Below, in pieces: positions 54,210-63,162 of a DNA stretch of 64,000 bases; the stretch's first letter is position 1, and each line of letters starts with the position of its first letter. Under the pieces are notes generated by a model. The model was not told the origin of the DNA. It saw only the letters and a list, made by a program, of their open reading frames with translations, and did no database searches. This DNA is from an uncultured Acidobacteriota bacterium (GTDB lineage Bacteria > Acidobacteriota > UBA6911 > RPQK01 > JAJDTT01): the NCBI GenBank assembly GCA_951812665.1, contig CATOST010000023.1, positions 1 through 64,000 of the forward strand, written 5' to 3'. Both the position numbers and the translations under genes were made by a program.

Positions 54210-56372
54210 ATGAATCGCAGAAAATTCCTTGCCCTCTCAGGTACCGCCATGACCGCCGGGACCTGGCCCGTAGTATCCGCACCGGCGGCTCGGGAACAGC
54301 GCCCCGGTTTGTCCACGGAGTTCCTGCTCGGAACCGAGTACTACCGGGCTCCCATGCCTCCACAAGAATTCTGGGACCAGGACTTCGCGGACATCCGGCG
54401 TGCCGGCATGCGCATCGTTCGGACCTTCTCCTACTGGAACTGGATGGAGCCCCGGCCCGGCAAGTACGAGCTGGACGATTTCGACCGGTTCTTCGAGTTG
54501 GCGCACAAGCACGACCTCCTGGTCTGGTTCGACATGACGCTGGCCACCCATGGCGCCGCGCCCGAGTGGATGAGGCGCCGCCATCCCGATATGCGTGTGG
54601 TCTCCAGCGAGGGAGTCGTCGCCGTACCCCGGGCCGGCAACGCCGCTCCCCAGGGCCGGCAGTGGCACTGCTACAACCACCCCAAGTGGCGAGAGTACGG
54701 GGGCGCCATTCTCAGAGCGGTCGTGGACCGCTACAAGGACGCGCCGAACCTGATCATGTGGAGCGTCTGGGACGGCGTGGCGACGGCGGCCGCGCACTAC
54801 GGGTTTCCCAAGGGCTGCTATTGCGAGCACTCCATCGCCGCCTACCGCGATTGGTTGAAGCGGCGTTTCAGCCTGGATCAACTGAACCGAAAACTGCACC
54901 GCCGCTACCGGGATTGGGCCGACGTGGAGCCGGCCCGTTCCAATTCGGCCATCGTGGAGATGATGCTGTGGCAGGAGTTCCAGAACGAAGACCTCCGGGA
55001 CCAGGTCCGTTGGCAGGTCGAAGTGGTCCGGAGCCTGGACGACCGTCACGAGGTTCGAGGTCACGGGGCGTACTTTCCTCGAATTTGGGACGAGTTGGGC
55101 GCCCGGGAGTTCGATTCCTGGGGGTTCTCCTCCCGCAGCAACGACTTTCTCAGCGGTGACGACCCCTACCGTTTCGCCGAGACCTGTTTCGCCACCGACT
55201 GGTCGCGCAGCATCGGTACGGGCGGCCGCTGGTGGTACGAGGAGATCTACGCCGGGATGAACCCGGGCGGCATGCACCACAAACGGCAGACGACTCCCGC
55301 GGAGATCAGCGCCAACATGTGGCTGGCCCTGGGGCGGGGAGGCTCCGGCGCCCTGTTCTGGCAGTATCGTCCCGAGTACATGAGCTTCGAGGCGCCGGGT
55401 CTGAACCTGGTCTCGCTGGGCGGCGTCCGGCTGCCGCGTCTGGAAGCAGCGGAAAAGACGATTCGGCAGATGGAGCGGGTGCGGCCCCACCTTCCGCTCC
55501 GGGTGCCCAGAGCCGAGATGGCCATCGCCTACCACGAGAAGAGCGACCTGTTGCATCGGTTCGGCAAGGCCGGAACGGACTATCGGGAGAGTCTCAGGGG
55601 CACCTACCGGACGCTGTGGGAGCATAATATACCGGTGGACGTGGTCAGTCCCCGCATGGATTGGGACGGGTACAAGCTGGTCTACCTCCCCCGGACGGCC
55701 GTCCTGGATGAGGATCTGGTGGCGAAGATCAGGCGCACCGTCACGGCTGCAGAGGGTCCCCGCCTGGTGGCCGACGGACCGTTCGGCACCAACGCCGAAA
55801 ACGGCCGCTTCAGTTTCGATCCGCCTGAGGGCTTGTCCGAGCTGTTGGGGGTGAAGACCCTGGATCACAGCCGGATCACGGCCAAGGAGATCCGCGACGA
55901 GACCAATCGCTTGCGGCTGGAGGGGGGCGAGTTTCCCATTGGCCAGGAGTGCAACTTCATCGGACTGCAGGTGTCGGACCCGGGTCGGGCGATCGCCTGG
56001 TACGGCGATGAGGTGGTCGGGATGCAGACATCGGATCGGCGCTTCACGTGGATCACCATCTCCCTGTGGGAAGGATTCGAACGTTCGTCTCGAGACGACG
56101 TTCTGGTTCCACTGGTGCAGTCGTTGGGAGTTGATTCGCCGGTCCGCACGGAGGGGGACCGAATCATCGTGCAACTGGCCCAGGCCAAGGAGGAAGGCGT
56201 GCTGATGTTCCTCTTCAACGTGGAGCCTCGGGCCGCCGAAACCGGCCTGGCGCCCAAGTGGAGCTTCTCCAAGGTCCAGGACCTGATTGCCGAACAGGAT
56301 GTGCCGGTGCGGGAAGGACGGTTCAACGTCCAGGTTCCGCCCCACGCGGTGCAGGTCTTGCACCTCAGCTAG
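54210..56372 (+). CDS. GH42-like beta-galactosidase-fold protein with Tat leader
   Basis: 720 residues. NRRKFLALSGTAMTAGTWPV is a Tat-like leader. The TIM barrel contains IRRAGMRIVRTFSYWNWMEP, WFDMTLATHGAAPEWMRRRH and LGRGGSGALFWQYRPEYMSF, as in GH42. The nucleophile position fits WWYEEIYAGMNPG (Glu). At the acid/base position most GH42 have a NE pair after the strand, but here the text is LIMWSVWDGVATAA, with Asp. That may mean altered catalysis. C-terminal domains are the trimerisation and beta-type ones. The substrate is probably a beta-galactoside or related glycan, but specificity is unproven. Confidence 0.8.
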   Translation: MNRRKFLALSGTAMTAGTWPVVSAPAAREQRPGLSTEFLLGTEYYRAPMPPQEFWDQDFADIRRAGMRIVRTFSYWNWMEPRPGKYELDDFDRFFELAHKHDLLVWFDMTLATHGAAPEWMRRRHPDMRVVSSEGVVAVPRAGNAAPQGRQWHCYNHPKWREYGGAILRAVVDRYKDAPNLIMWSVWDGVATAAAHYGFPKGCYCEHSIAAYRDWLKRRFSLDQLNRKLHRRYRDWADVEPARSNSAIVEMMLWQEFQNEDLRDQVRWQVEVVRSLDDRHEVRGHGAYFPRIWDELGAREFDSWGFSSRSNDFLSGDDPYRFAETCFATDWSRSIGTGGRWWYEEIYAGMNPGGMHHKRQTTPAEISANMWLALGRGGSGALFWQYRPEYMSFEAPGLNLVSLGGVRLPRLEAAEKTIRQMERVRPHLPLRVPRAEMAIAYHEKSDLLHRFGKAGTDYRESLRGTYRTLWEHNIPVDVVSPRMDWDGYKLVYLPRTAVLDEDLVAKIRRTVTAAEGPRLVADGPFGTNAENGRFSFDPPEGLSELLGVKTLDHSRITAKEIRDETNRLRLEGGEFPIGQECNFIGLQVSDPGRAIAWYGDEVVGMQTSDRRFTWITISLWEGFERSSRDDVLVPLVQSLGVDSPVRTEGDRIIVQLAQAKEEGVLMFLFNVEPRAAETGLAPKWSFSKVQDLIAEQDVPVREGRFNVQVPPHAVQVLHLS

Positions 56373-56396
56373 CGATAATTTTTTGGGGAAGAGTCC

Positions 56397-58049
56397 ATGC
56401 CATCCGATCCCGAAACAGAATCTCCCTCCAACCTGAATCGCCGCGAGTTCATCGGCGCAGGCGCGCTGGGGACAGCCGCCGCGGCGGCCCCTGCGGCCTG
56501 CCGGACGGAACCTCCTCATGACACCGGGGCGAATCTTCCATCCGTCGCTCCCTTCGAACTGGACGAGGTCTCCATCCTGGAGCTTCAGCGAAGGATGGAC
56601 TCGGGGCAGGAGACGGCTCGCGCCGTTGCCGAGAAATACCTGCGCCGCATCGAGGAGATCGACGGCCAGGGGCCGGCGCTCCGTTCCGTCATCGAAGTCA
56701 ATCCGGATGCGCTGGCCATTGCCGTTGCACTAGATCGCGAGCGGCGGGAGGCCGGCGCCCGAGGTCCGCTGCACGGTATTCCCATCCTGATCAAGGACAA
56801 CATCGACACGGCCGATCAAATGACGACCACCGCCGGTTCGCTGGCGCTCGAGGGTTCCATTGCAGAACGGGACTCATTCGTGGCGCGGAAGCTGCGGGAA
56901 GCGGGGGCGGTCCTGCTGGGGAAGACCAACCTCAGCGAGTGGGCCAACTTTCGTTCCACCCGCTCCACCAGCGGCTGGAGCGGACGCGGCGGCCTCACCC
57001 GGAATCCCTACGCCTTGGACCGCAATCCCTGCGGGTCCAGCTCCGGCTCGGGGGTGGCCGTCTCGGCCAATCTCTGCTCCGCCGCCATCGGAACCGAGAC
57101 CGACGGGTCCATCGTCTGTCCTTCCAATGCCAACGGGATCGTGGGCATCAAGCCGACCGTGGGACTGGTCAGCCGGACCGGGATCATTCCCATTTCCCAC
57201 AGTCAGGATACGCCGGGACCCATGGCCCGGACGGTGGCGGACGCCGTGGCCGTCCTGGGAGCCCTGACCGGAGTCGATCCCGACGATTCCGGCACGGCGG
57301 CGAGCCAGGGGCGGTCGCACACCGACTACAGCCCCTTTCTGGAACCATCCGGCCTTCACGGCGCCCGAATCGGACTGGTCCGCCGGCTACTGGGCTTCCA
57401 TCCGGATGTGGACCGCATCGTAGAAGAGGCGGTCGCGGCCATGCGGAGCCAGGGAGCGGTGATCGTCGATCCCGTGGATATCCCGACCTGGGGAGATTGG
57501 AGCGAGTCGGAGCGGGAGGTCATGCTCTACGAGTTCAAGGCCGGGCTCAACGCCTACCTGGCCCGGCTGGATGGATCGCCACGGGTGAGATCACTGGAGG
57601 ATCTCATCCGGTTCAACGAGGAGAATGCGGATCGGGAGATGCCCTACTACGGCCAGGAACACTTCATCCAGGCCCAGGCGAAGGGACCCCTGAGCGACAA
57701 GAGATACCAGGACGCCCTGGCCCGGAATCATCGTCTGAGCCGGAGTGAGGGAATCGACCGCGTGATGGACGAGCATCGGTTGGATGCCCTGCTGGCGCCC
57801 ACCGGTGGTCCGGCCTGGGTGACTGACTTGATCAATGGCGACAGCTACGGAGGGGGCAGTTCCGGCGGCGCAGCGGTGTCGGGCTATCCCAACGTCACCG
57901 TTCCGGCGGGGTTCGTCCACGGCCTTCCGGTAGGTATTTCTTTTTTCGGGCGTGCCTGGAGCGAAGGGAACCTCATCCGGCTGGCGTACGCTTTCGAGCA
58001 GGCGACGCAGGTGCGCCGGGCCCCGCAGTTTCGTCCGGCTGCGGTGTAG
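56397..58049 (+). CDS. Amidase signature family enzyme, exported
   Basis: 550 residues. LNRREFIGAGALGTAAAAAP followed by ACRTEP combines a Tat motif with a lipobox. The Ser-cisSer-Lys triad is complete: GIPILIKDNIDTAD (Lys), RNPCGSSSGSGVAV (cis-Ser) and GTETDGSIVCPSNANG (nucleophile Ser). The C-terminal part (VPAGFVHGLPVGISFFGRA) is standard. It hydrolyses amides; substrate unknown. It follows the GH42-like gene by 24 bases, so both are probably in one operon. Confidence 0.9.
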   Translation: MPSDPETESPSNLNRREFIGAGALGTAAAAAPAACRTEPPHDTGANLPSVAPFELDEVSILELQRRMDSGQETARAVAEKYLRRIEEIDGQGPALRSVIEVNPDALAIAVALDRERREAGARGPLHGIPILIKDNIDTADQMTTTAGSLALEGSIAERDSFVARKLREAGAVLLGKTNLSEWANFRSTRSTSGWSGRGGLTRNPYALDRNPCGSSSGSGVAVSANLCSAAIGTETDGSIVCPSNANGIVGIKPTVGLVSRTGIIPISHSQDTPGPMARTVADAVAVLGALTGVDPDDSGTAASQGRSHTDYSPFLEPSGLHGARIGLVRRLLGFHPDVDRIVEEAVAAMRSQGAVIVDPVDIPTWGDWSESEREVMLYEFKAGLNAYLARLDGSPRVRSLEDLIRFNEENADREMPYYGQEHFIQAQAKGPLSDKRYQDALARNHRLSRSEGIDRVMDEHRLDALLAPTGGPAWVTDLINGDSYGGGSSGGAAVSGYPNVTVPAGFVHGLPVGISFFGRAWSEGNLIRLAYAFEQATQVRRAPQFRPAAV

Positions 58050-58076
58050 CCGCTCCATGTCGATCGGCATTGAAGA

Positions 58077-58102
58077 GGGGGGACAGGAAAGTCCCCCCTC
58101 CT
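58077..58102. repeat. Hairpin between convergent genes
   Basis: ggggggac (58077-58084) and gtcccccc (58091-58098) pair across aggaaa, followed by tcctat. It abuts the stop codon of the lipoprotein gene at 58104. Confidence 0.7.
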
Positions 58103-58103
58103 A

Positions 58104-59549
58104 TCAACTCGTGGGACGGGGTCGCCGGACGGTGCCGTCGCGCGTGATGGGAATGGGTTCGGCGGCTGGCGTGGCGCCGGGCTCGTGGACGATCCAATCG
58201 CCGATGCTCGCTCCCTTCGGCCGCAAACCCGACGGCCTCCTCGCTCCTTTGCCCGGCCGGTACCGGATTGACGATAGGTGCGGTGTCTGCACCCTTTTCC
58301 CGCTTCGGCTTCGAGAGATCATGGCCGCCTCGAGTATGCCCGTGGTCAGCAGGGTTCGTTCCACGGGGTTGGGGGCGCGGCCCGAGACGAAAAAGTCCTC
58401 GATGTTGAGCCCGAGGTAACCGAACGCCGCGTGGGCAGGGCCGCCGGCGATGTGGTATTCGAGGGCATCGGTGGACGCTCCCCGTTGCTGGGCGTAGGCA
58501 AACTTGCGGACGTAGCCGTCTCCCAACATCAGGACCGCGGCTTCCAGACCGTCCACGTATTCCACCAGGAATACATGGGGTTCGTAGACCTTTTTCGGGT
58601 CCAGCTTGCCGGGTCCATTCTCGATCCGGCTCAGCGCCTCATTGGCCAGAGGGATGGACCATCGGCTCTCTTCGCCGGCGCGCCACACTTCGTCGCCAGA
58701 CAAGCATTGCACGGAGCGGACTCCGGTCTCGCCGCCGCGCCGCCGTTCGACGTTGGACTGGAGGACCTCCAGGGCGTGAAAGCCGTACCGCTCCACCATG
58801 TGAAAGCCGATGACGAGGGCCCGGTCCACCGGCTGACCCAGGGGATGTTCCCAGTTGGGATTCCGCCAGACGACCGGGAGAGCCGAAGCGGCCCAGAGCG
58901 GGATCTTCTTCGCCTTGGCGGTTTCGTACATCCAGGCGGCATCGTCCCACCGGTAAGAGAGGTGCTTGTCGTTGAAGATCGGGATGGGGCGTCCCGCTTC
59001 GCCGATGACGCCGGCGATCTGTTCGAAGAAGTAGCGCCGCGGCAACATCTCCTGGCCCAGCTCCGATCGCGGGTAGTCGCCATGCTCCCCGATCAGCAGC
59101 ACCGCATCCACCGCCAGTTCTTCCCCGCCCAGGGTCAGCGCCGCCCGGATGCTCTCGTACAAGGGGATGTCGAACTCGTATGCGATCTGGCGGCCCACGT
59201 CACGCTCGTGAATCTGGTCGATGTACAGCGAGACGATCGTAGACCGGGGTGGAACTACGCCCTCGTCGGTAGGAAATCCGCGGAGGAACTTGTCGACGAT
59301 GACCCCCGCATGGCTGTTGGGAAAGAAGGTGGTCAAGATTGCGGCGATCCGGAGCGGCTGCGAGGGGTTGCCGGCGTCCGGAAGGGTACCGACCGCTTCT
59401 TTCCGTGCCTGCAAATCTCCGGTTTCCTTCGCCGATTCGTTTCCGTCCGGTCGTGAGCAGGCTCCACTGAGCGATGCTAGTACGGCCGCCAACAGAATTC
59501 CGGGAAACGACCTGCGGATGAACGGTGTCCTCCGGATCGTCCCGGCCAA
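58104..59549 (-). CDS. Conserved lipoprotein of unknown function
   Basis: 481 residues. The leader SFPGILLAAVLASLSGACS ends in a lipobox cysteine. The mature part reads LRIAAILTTFFPNSHAGVIV, VSLYIDQIHERDVGRQIAYE, AVDAVLLIGEHGDYPRSELG and FNDKHLSYRWDDAAWMYETA, with strongly conserved-looking His, Asp and Glu. It resembles the proteins of unknown function often found beside Gfo/Idh and propeller genes in Bryobacter relatives, which I cannot name. Convergent to the amidase gene. Acidic and histidine residues hint at a metal site. Confidence 0.65.
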   Translation of the reverse strand: MAGTIRRTPFIRRSFPGILLAAVLASLSGACSRPDGNESAKETGDLQARKEAVGTLPDAGNPSQPLRIAAILTTFFPNSHAGVIVDKFLRGFPTDEGVVPPRSTIVSLYIDQIHERDVGRQIAYEFDIPLYESIRAALTLGGEELAVDAVLLIGEHGDYPRSELGQEMLPRRYFFEQIAGVIGEAGRPIPIFNDKHLSYRWDDAAWMYETAKAKKIPLWAASALPVVWRNPNWEHPLGQPVDRALVIGFHMVERYGFHALEVLQSNVERRRGGETGVRSVQCLSGDEVWRAGEESRWSIPLANEALSRIENGPGKLDPKKVYEPHVFLVEYVDGLEAAVLMLGDGYVRKFAYAQQRGASTDALEYHIAGGPAHAAFGYLGLNIEDFFVSGRAPNPVERTLLTTGILEAAMISRSRSGKRVQTPHLSSIRYRPGKGARRPSGLRPKGASIGDWIVHEPGATPAAEPIPITRDGTVRRPRPTS

Positions 59550-59584
59550 TTCTTTCTCCCCTCTACCAGACCGGACTCGCTGGC

Positions 59585-61081
59585 TTACCTGAACTTCAGC
59601 GAAAACAGATCGGCGTCTTTCATGACGAACCGGAGCCGCACCGGTTTCTCGGAAATCCGTCTCAGCGGCTCGTCTGACGTGGCCTTGGAATGAGAACGCT
59701 CCCAGCGGACGGTGTGCTCGATCTCATCGCCCCAGATCAGAGGCGAGTCCTCCAGGGCAAAGCCCGGGAGGGGATTGCCTTCAGCATCCTGAAGCTCCAG
59801 GTGAATGCTTCCGGCGGCCGAGGTGGCGAAATTGAGGACCAGGTTGTTCCCCTGGAACAGCAGGGGCTTGGTCAGCAGCTCTCCTCCGGCGTAGCCGGCA
59901 TTGGCGGACACGAAGCCGTCGGTGCGAAGGACCATCCGCTCCAGGTGGGCGCTGGGAGAAGTGTAGTGGCGGGAGACGTAGATCGATATCTCGTCATCGG
60001 CCGTAGGAAGCACTCCCGCCGCGATCATGGTGGTGCGGTGCACCCAACTCCTGGGGTCCCGCCCCGGCCGCACGAAGGCCTCCATGAAGCGCCGGTCCCA
60101 GTGCACGCCGTCCCGGCTGGTCATGAAGACTCCCTCCGAGACGCCCGTGCCGGGAGCGTCGTCGTGATAGGTCCTCCATTGAACGAAACGTTTGGGAAAG
60201 GCCAGGTAGATTTGAGGCGCCCGGAAGTAGGGCCGGGTGGCGTTGGTGTAGAGCTGTTCCCGGGGAGAGTCGCCATAGTCGGCATACTGGCCCGGCGGCC
60301 AGTCGACGAAGTTCTCGGAATGAGAAAACTTGATGGTCCGGACGCCGTCCTGACCGATTCGGTAGATGGCCGAGTACCGCTGCCGCACCGAATCCCAGAA
60401 GGCCACGTTCAGTGAATCGAAGGCGCCGTCGGTGATGATGGGCTCCTCTTGGATCCGGGTCCAGTGGAAGCCGTCGGGAGAAACGAATCCCAGCAGGACC
60501 GGTTTTCCGTTGAGATTGCTCGAGCCCACGGCCTTGTATCGCTGTGAAGCGGGAGCCTCGGGATTCCCGTCCCTGAAGGGCGCGAAGTTATGGGCGCCGG
60601 CACGGTTGCCGATCCAGATGATGTTGTTGTCCTTGGACCCCTCGAATTCGATCAGCCCCAGGGAGGGACGGGTCCAGTGGATGCCGTCGCGGCTCTCAGC
60701 GTAACAGGCCACCTGTTCGTGCTGAGGAATGACCTTCTCGCCCGGTTTCGTCAGCGAGGGCACGGTGTATCCGGCATGGCTGCTGCCGCGGTAGTACATC
60801 TTGTAGAGGGCGCCGTCCTTGAAGACCGTATGGTAGGCGCTCGTCGTCCCTTCCCAGGGTTTGTCGTATTCCAGGACCGTACCCGCCGATTGAGGCGTGT
60901 GAAGCTGGAGCCGGACTCCGTCCATGGATTCGATGAGATAGTCGTCCACGAAAAGTTCCAGCCGGGATCCGATCTGGAGGGTCTCCTCGGCATCCTCTTT
61001 CCCCGCCAAGGTCCAACTCTGTCCCAGTGCGAGATGCACCAAGACAGTCGCAACCATCAGTCTCTGCATGGCAATCTTCAT
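59585..61081 (-). CDS. Secreted GH-like beta-propeller protein with C-terminal sandwich (paralogue F)
   Basis: 498 residues from ATG 61081, after ggagacag. The signal peptide is LMVATVLVHLALGQSWTLA. Propeller motifs are RLELFVDDYLIESMDGVRLQ, YAESRDGIHWTRPSLGLIEF, GFVSPDGFHWTRIQEEPII, FMTSRDGVHWDRRFMEAF and YVSRHYTSPSAHLERMVLRT. The sandwich ends RLRFVMKDADLFSLKFR. It is the closest match to paralogue A, aligning over the full length, and shows what A would look like without indels. Intact. Confidence 0.85.
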   Translation of the reverse strand: MKIAMQRLMVATVLVHLALGQSWTLAGKEDAEETLQIGSRLELFVDDYLIESMDGVRLQLHTPQSAGTVLEYDKPWEGTTSAYHTVFKDGALYKMYYRGSSHAGYTVPSLTKPGEKVIPQHEQVACYAESRDGIHWTRPSLGLIEFEGSKDNNIIWIGNRAGAHNFAPFRDGNPEAPASQRYKAVGSSNLNGKPVLLGFVSPDGFHWTRIQEEPIITDGAFDSLNVAFWDSVRQRYSAIYRIGQDGVRTIKFSHSENFVDWPPGQYADYGDSPREQLYTNATRPYFRAPQIYLAFPKRFVQWRTYHDDAPGTGVSEGVFMTSRDGVHWDRRFMEAFVRPGRDPRSWVHRTTMIAAGVLPTADDEISIYVSRHYTSPSAHLERMVLRTDGFVSANAGYAGGELLTKPLLFQGNNLVLNFATSAAGSIHLELQDAEGNPLPGFALEDSPLIWGDEIEHTVRWERSHSKATSDEPLRRISEKPVRLRFVMKDADLFSLKFR

Positions 61082-61222
61082 TCCTGTCTCCTCAATTCTC
61101 ACGTCTTGCTCCGTCTTGGACCGAAAAGGGCACCCACAAGGGGCGCCCCTACCCAATATTTTTCGTCCATTGGTGCAAGAATTTTGCAGTTAAAGAACTA
61201 TCATGACACGGGGAGGAAACAT

Positions 61223-63082
61223 ATGGTCGCATTTTCTTCACGCCGGACAAGAAGCCGCTCCACCGAAATCTGCCTCGCTCTGGGTCTGCTGACGGGATCG
61301 TTGACCCTGGCGAAACCCGTCGTGGAGATCGCCACGCCGATGCCTCCGCCGGCTTGGGCCTTGGCTCAGTGGGCGCTCATCGATTCCAACGCCGAGGCGG
61401 CGTACGTGGCGGCCGAGAAGTACGTCGACGTCCGTGGCTGGATGCGGATCACCCCCAACTGGGGCGCCATGGACGGCCCCGACGACGTCACCGAAACCTA
61501 TCGGGACCTGCCCGTCCTCTACATGCTGGGAGGGCCGCCCGAGATCCTGGCCCTGTACAAGAAGATCTGGGAGGGGCATCTCGACCAGTTCACCGAAGCC
61601 CGGGAACCCCTGGTGGCGGCGGCCAAGGACGGCATGCTCTACCGGGAGTTCTGCCCCCAACTCGACTGGGAGCACACGGGCGAGGGGATGGCCCCCTGGT
61701 ACTGGTACGGTCTCTCCCGCCCTCAGGACCCGCAATACCTGATCCGGGCCCGGCGCTATGCCGGGTTCTACCTGAACGAGGACGCGCTCGCTCCCAACTA
61801 CGACCCGGAGAAGAAGATCATTCGGAGCCTGTTCAATGGAAGCCGGGGACCACTGCTGACGCCGGCCACGGAGTACCACTGGGGCGGGAACCCGCGTCCC
61901 CGTCACGACCCCCGGCCGGGGCAGCCCCCGAGAACCGAACGCTGGACGCGGATGGGATACACGGTCAACCTGAGCGGCGACCACCCCCAAAACATGCTGG
62001 CCACGAACCTGGCCATGACCGCGTACATGTTGACGGGGGAGAAGAAGTACCGGGACTGGATTCTGGAGTACATCGACGCCTGGGTCGAACGAGCCGCCCG
62101 CAACGGGGGCAACCTTCCCAGCAACATCGGCCTGGATGGGTCCATCGGAGGCGAGTGGGACGGCAAGTGGTGGCGCGGAGTCTATGGATGGAACTTCCGT
62201 CCCAAGTCCGCCGACGGTTCGGACAACCCGGGCAACAACTACGTGATGCGGGGCGCCCGGGTCGGTTTCGGGATTGCGTTCATGCTCACGGGCGACCGCA
62301 AGTACGTGAACACGTTGCGAGCGCAGATCGAGAACATGTACGCGGCGCAGAAGGTCATCAACGGCCGCCTCATGGTCCCTCACAAGTACGGCGACGACGG
62401 TTGGTACGCCTACATCGACAACAGCGCGCGCCGCGGTGGGAACGTCAATTTCTGGTCGCTTCCGGAGCTGGCCGACATCTACACCTGGACTCTGGAGGAG
62501 TCCGACCTGCCCCGGGTCGCGGAAGAGCCTTGGATCCGCTACCTGAAGGGTGACGACCCGGACTATCCCATGGAGGCGATGGCGTACGATCTGGACGTCA
62601 TCCGAAGGCAGATTCAGAAGGTGCGGGAGGACTCCCGGACGGCGGACACTCGTCAGGCGCCCCACATGCCGGTGGTCACCTCGGTCAGCAGCCTCCACAA
62701 CCTCATGCTCGGGGCCAACGACCCGGGCAGCGGCGGCAACGTGGTCCATGCACAGCTCCGCTATTTCGATGCCGAGGAGAGGCGGCCGGGACTGCCCCGG
62801 GGAGTGGGCGCGCTGGTCGAAGAGATCCGTCCCGACGGCGTCACCCTCCTCCTGGTCAACACCAACCCGGTGGAGAGCCGCGAGCTCGTGGTTCAGACCG
62901 GCGCGTACGCGGAGCACGACGCGGTGGCGGTCACTGTCGGTGGGAAACGGATCGAGGTGGAAGACTCCAAGTTTACCGTCCGCCTGGGCACCGGCGCCGG
63001 CTCACGTCTCTCGATTCAGATGAAGCGCTATGTGAACCAGCCTACGTTCGCGTTTCCATGGGACAGGAGCGGCGGTTTTTAA
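61223..63082 (+). CDS. Exported protein with predicted alpha/alpha-toroid fold
   Basis: 619 residues after a good ggggagga site at ATG 61223. A leader (ICLALGLLTGSLTLAKP) precedes many alpha-helical pairs such as LAMTAYMLTGEKKYRDWILE and GFGIAFMLTGDRKYVNTLRA, as in toroid glycoside hydrolases and polysaccharide lyases. Motifs with possible catalytic residues include LPSNIGLDGSIGGEWDGKWW and HKYGDDGWYAYIDN. The last residues (FAFPWDRSGGF) and the stop TAA are read out of the hairpin gcggcggtttttaaccgccg, so the 3' end may have been altered. Family not identified; a role on polysaccharides fits the neighbours. Confidence 0.65.
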   Translation: MVAFSSRRTRSRSTEICLALGLLTGSLTLAKPVVEIATPMPPPAWALAQWALIDSNAEAAYVAAEKYVDVRGWMRITPNWGAMDGPDDVTETYRDLPVLYMLGGPPEILALYKKIWEGHLDQFTEAREPLVAAAKDGMLYREFCPQLDWEHTGEGMAPWYWYGLSRPQDPQYLIRARRYAGFYLNEDALAPNYDPEKKIIRSLFNGSRGPLLTPATEYHWGGNPRPRHDPRPGQPPRTERWTRMGYTVNLSGDHPQNMLATNLAMTAYMLTGEKKYRDWILEYIDAWVERAARNGGNLPSNIGLDGSIGGEWDGKWWRGVYGWNFRPKSADGSDNPGNNYVMRGARVGFGIAFMLTGDRKYVNTLRAQIENMYAAQKVINGRLMVPHKYGDDGWYAYIDNSARRGGNVNFWSLPELADIYTWTLEESDLPRVAEEPWIRYLKGDDPDYPMEAMAYDLDVIRRQIQKVREDSRTADTRQAPHMPVVTSVSSLHNLMLGANDPGSGGNVVHAQLRYFDAEERRPGLPRGVGALVEEIRPDGVTLLLVNTNPVESRELVVQTGAYAEHDAVAVTVGGKRIEVEDSKFTVRLGTGAGSRLSIQMKRYVNQPTFAFPWDRSGGF

Positions 63083-63138
63083 CCGCCGAACTCCGGAGGC
63101 AACAATGAAGAATGGGGGACAGGAAAGTCCCCCCTCCA
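63068..63138. repeat. Two hairpins, the first carrying the stop codon
   Basis: cggcggtttttaaccgccg contains the TAA at 63080-63082. A second hairpin gggggacaggaaagtccccc starts at 63114 and precedes the convergent gamma-glutamyltransferase gene. Confidence 0.75.
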
Positions 63139-63162
63139 AGCGGCCTCTCCTGTACGGAAAAC

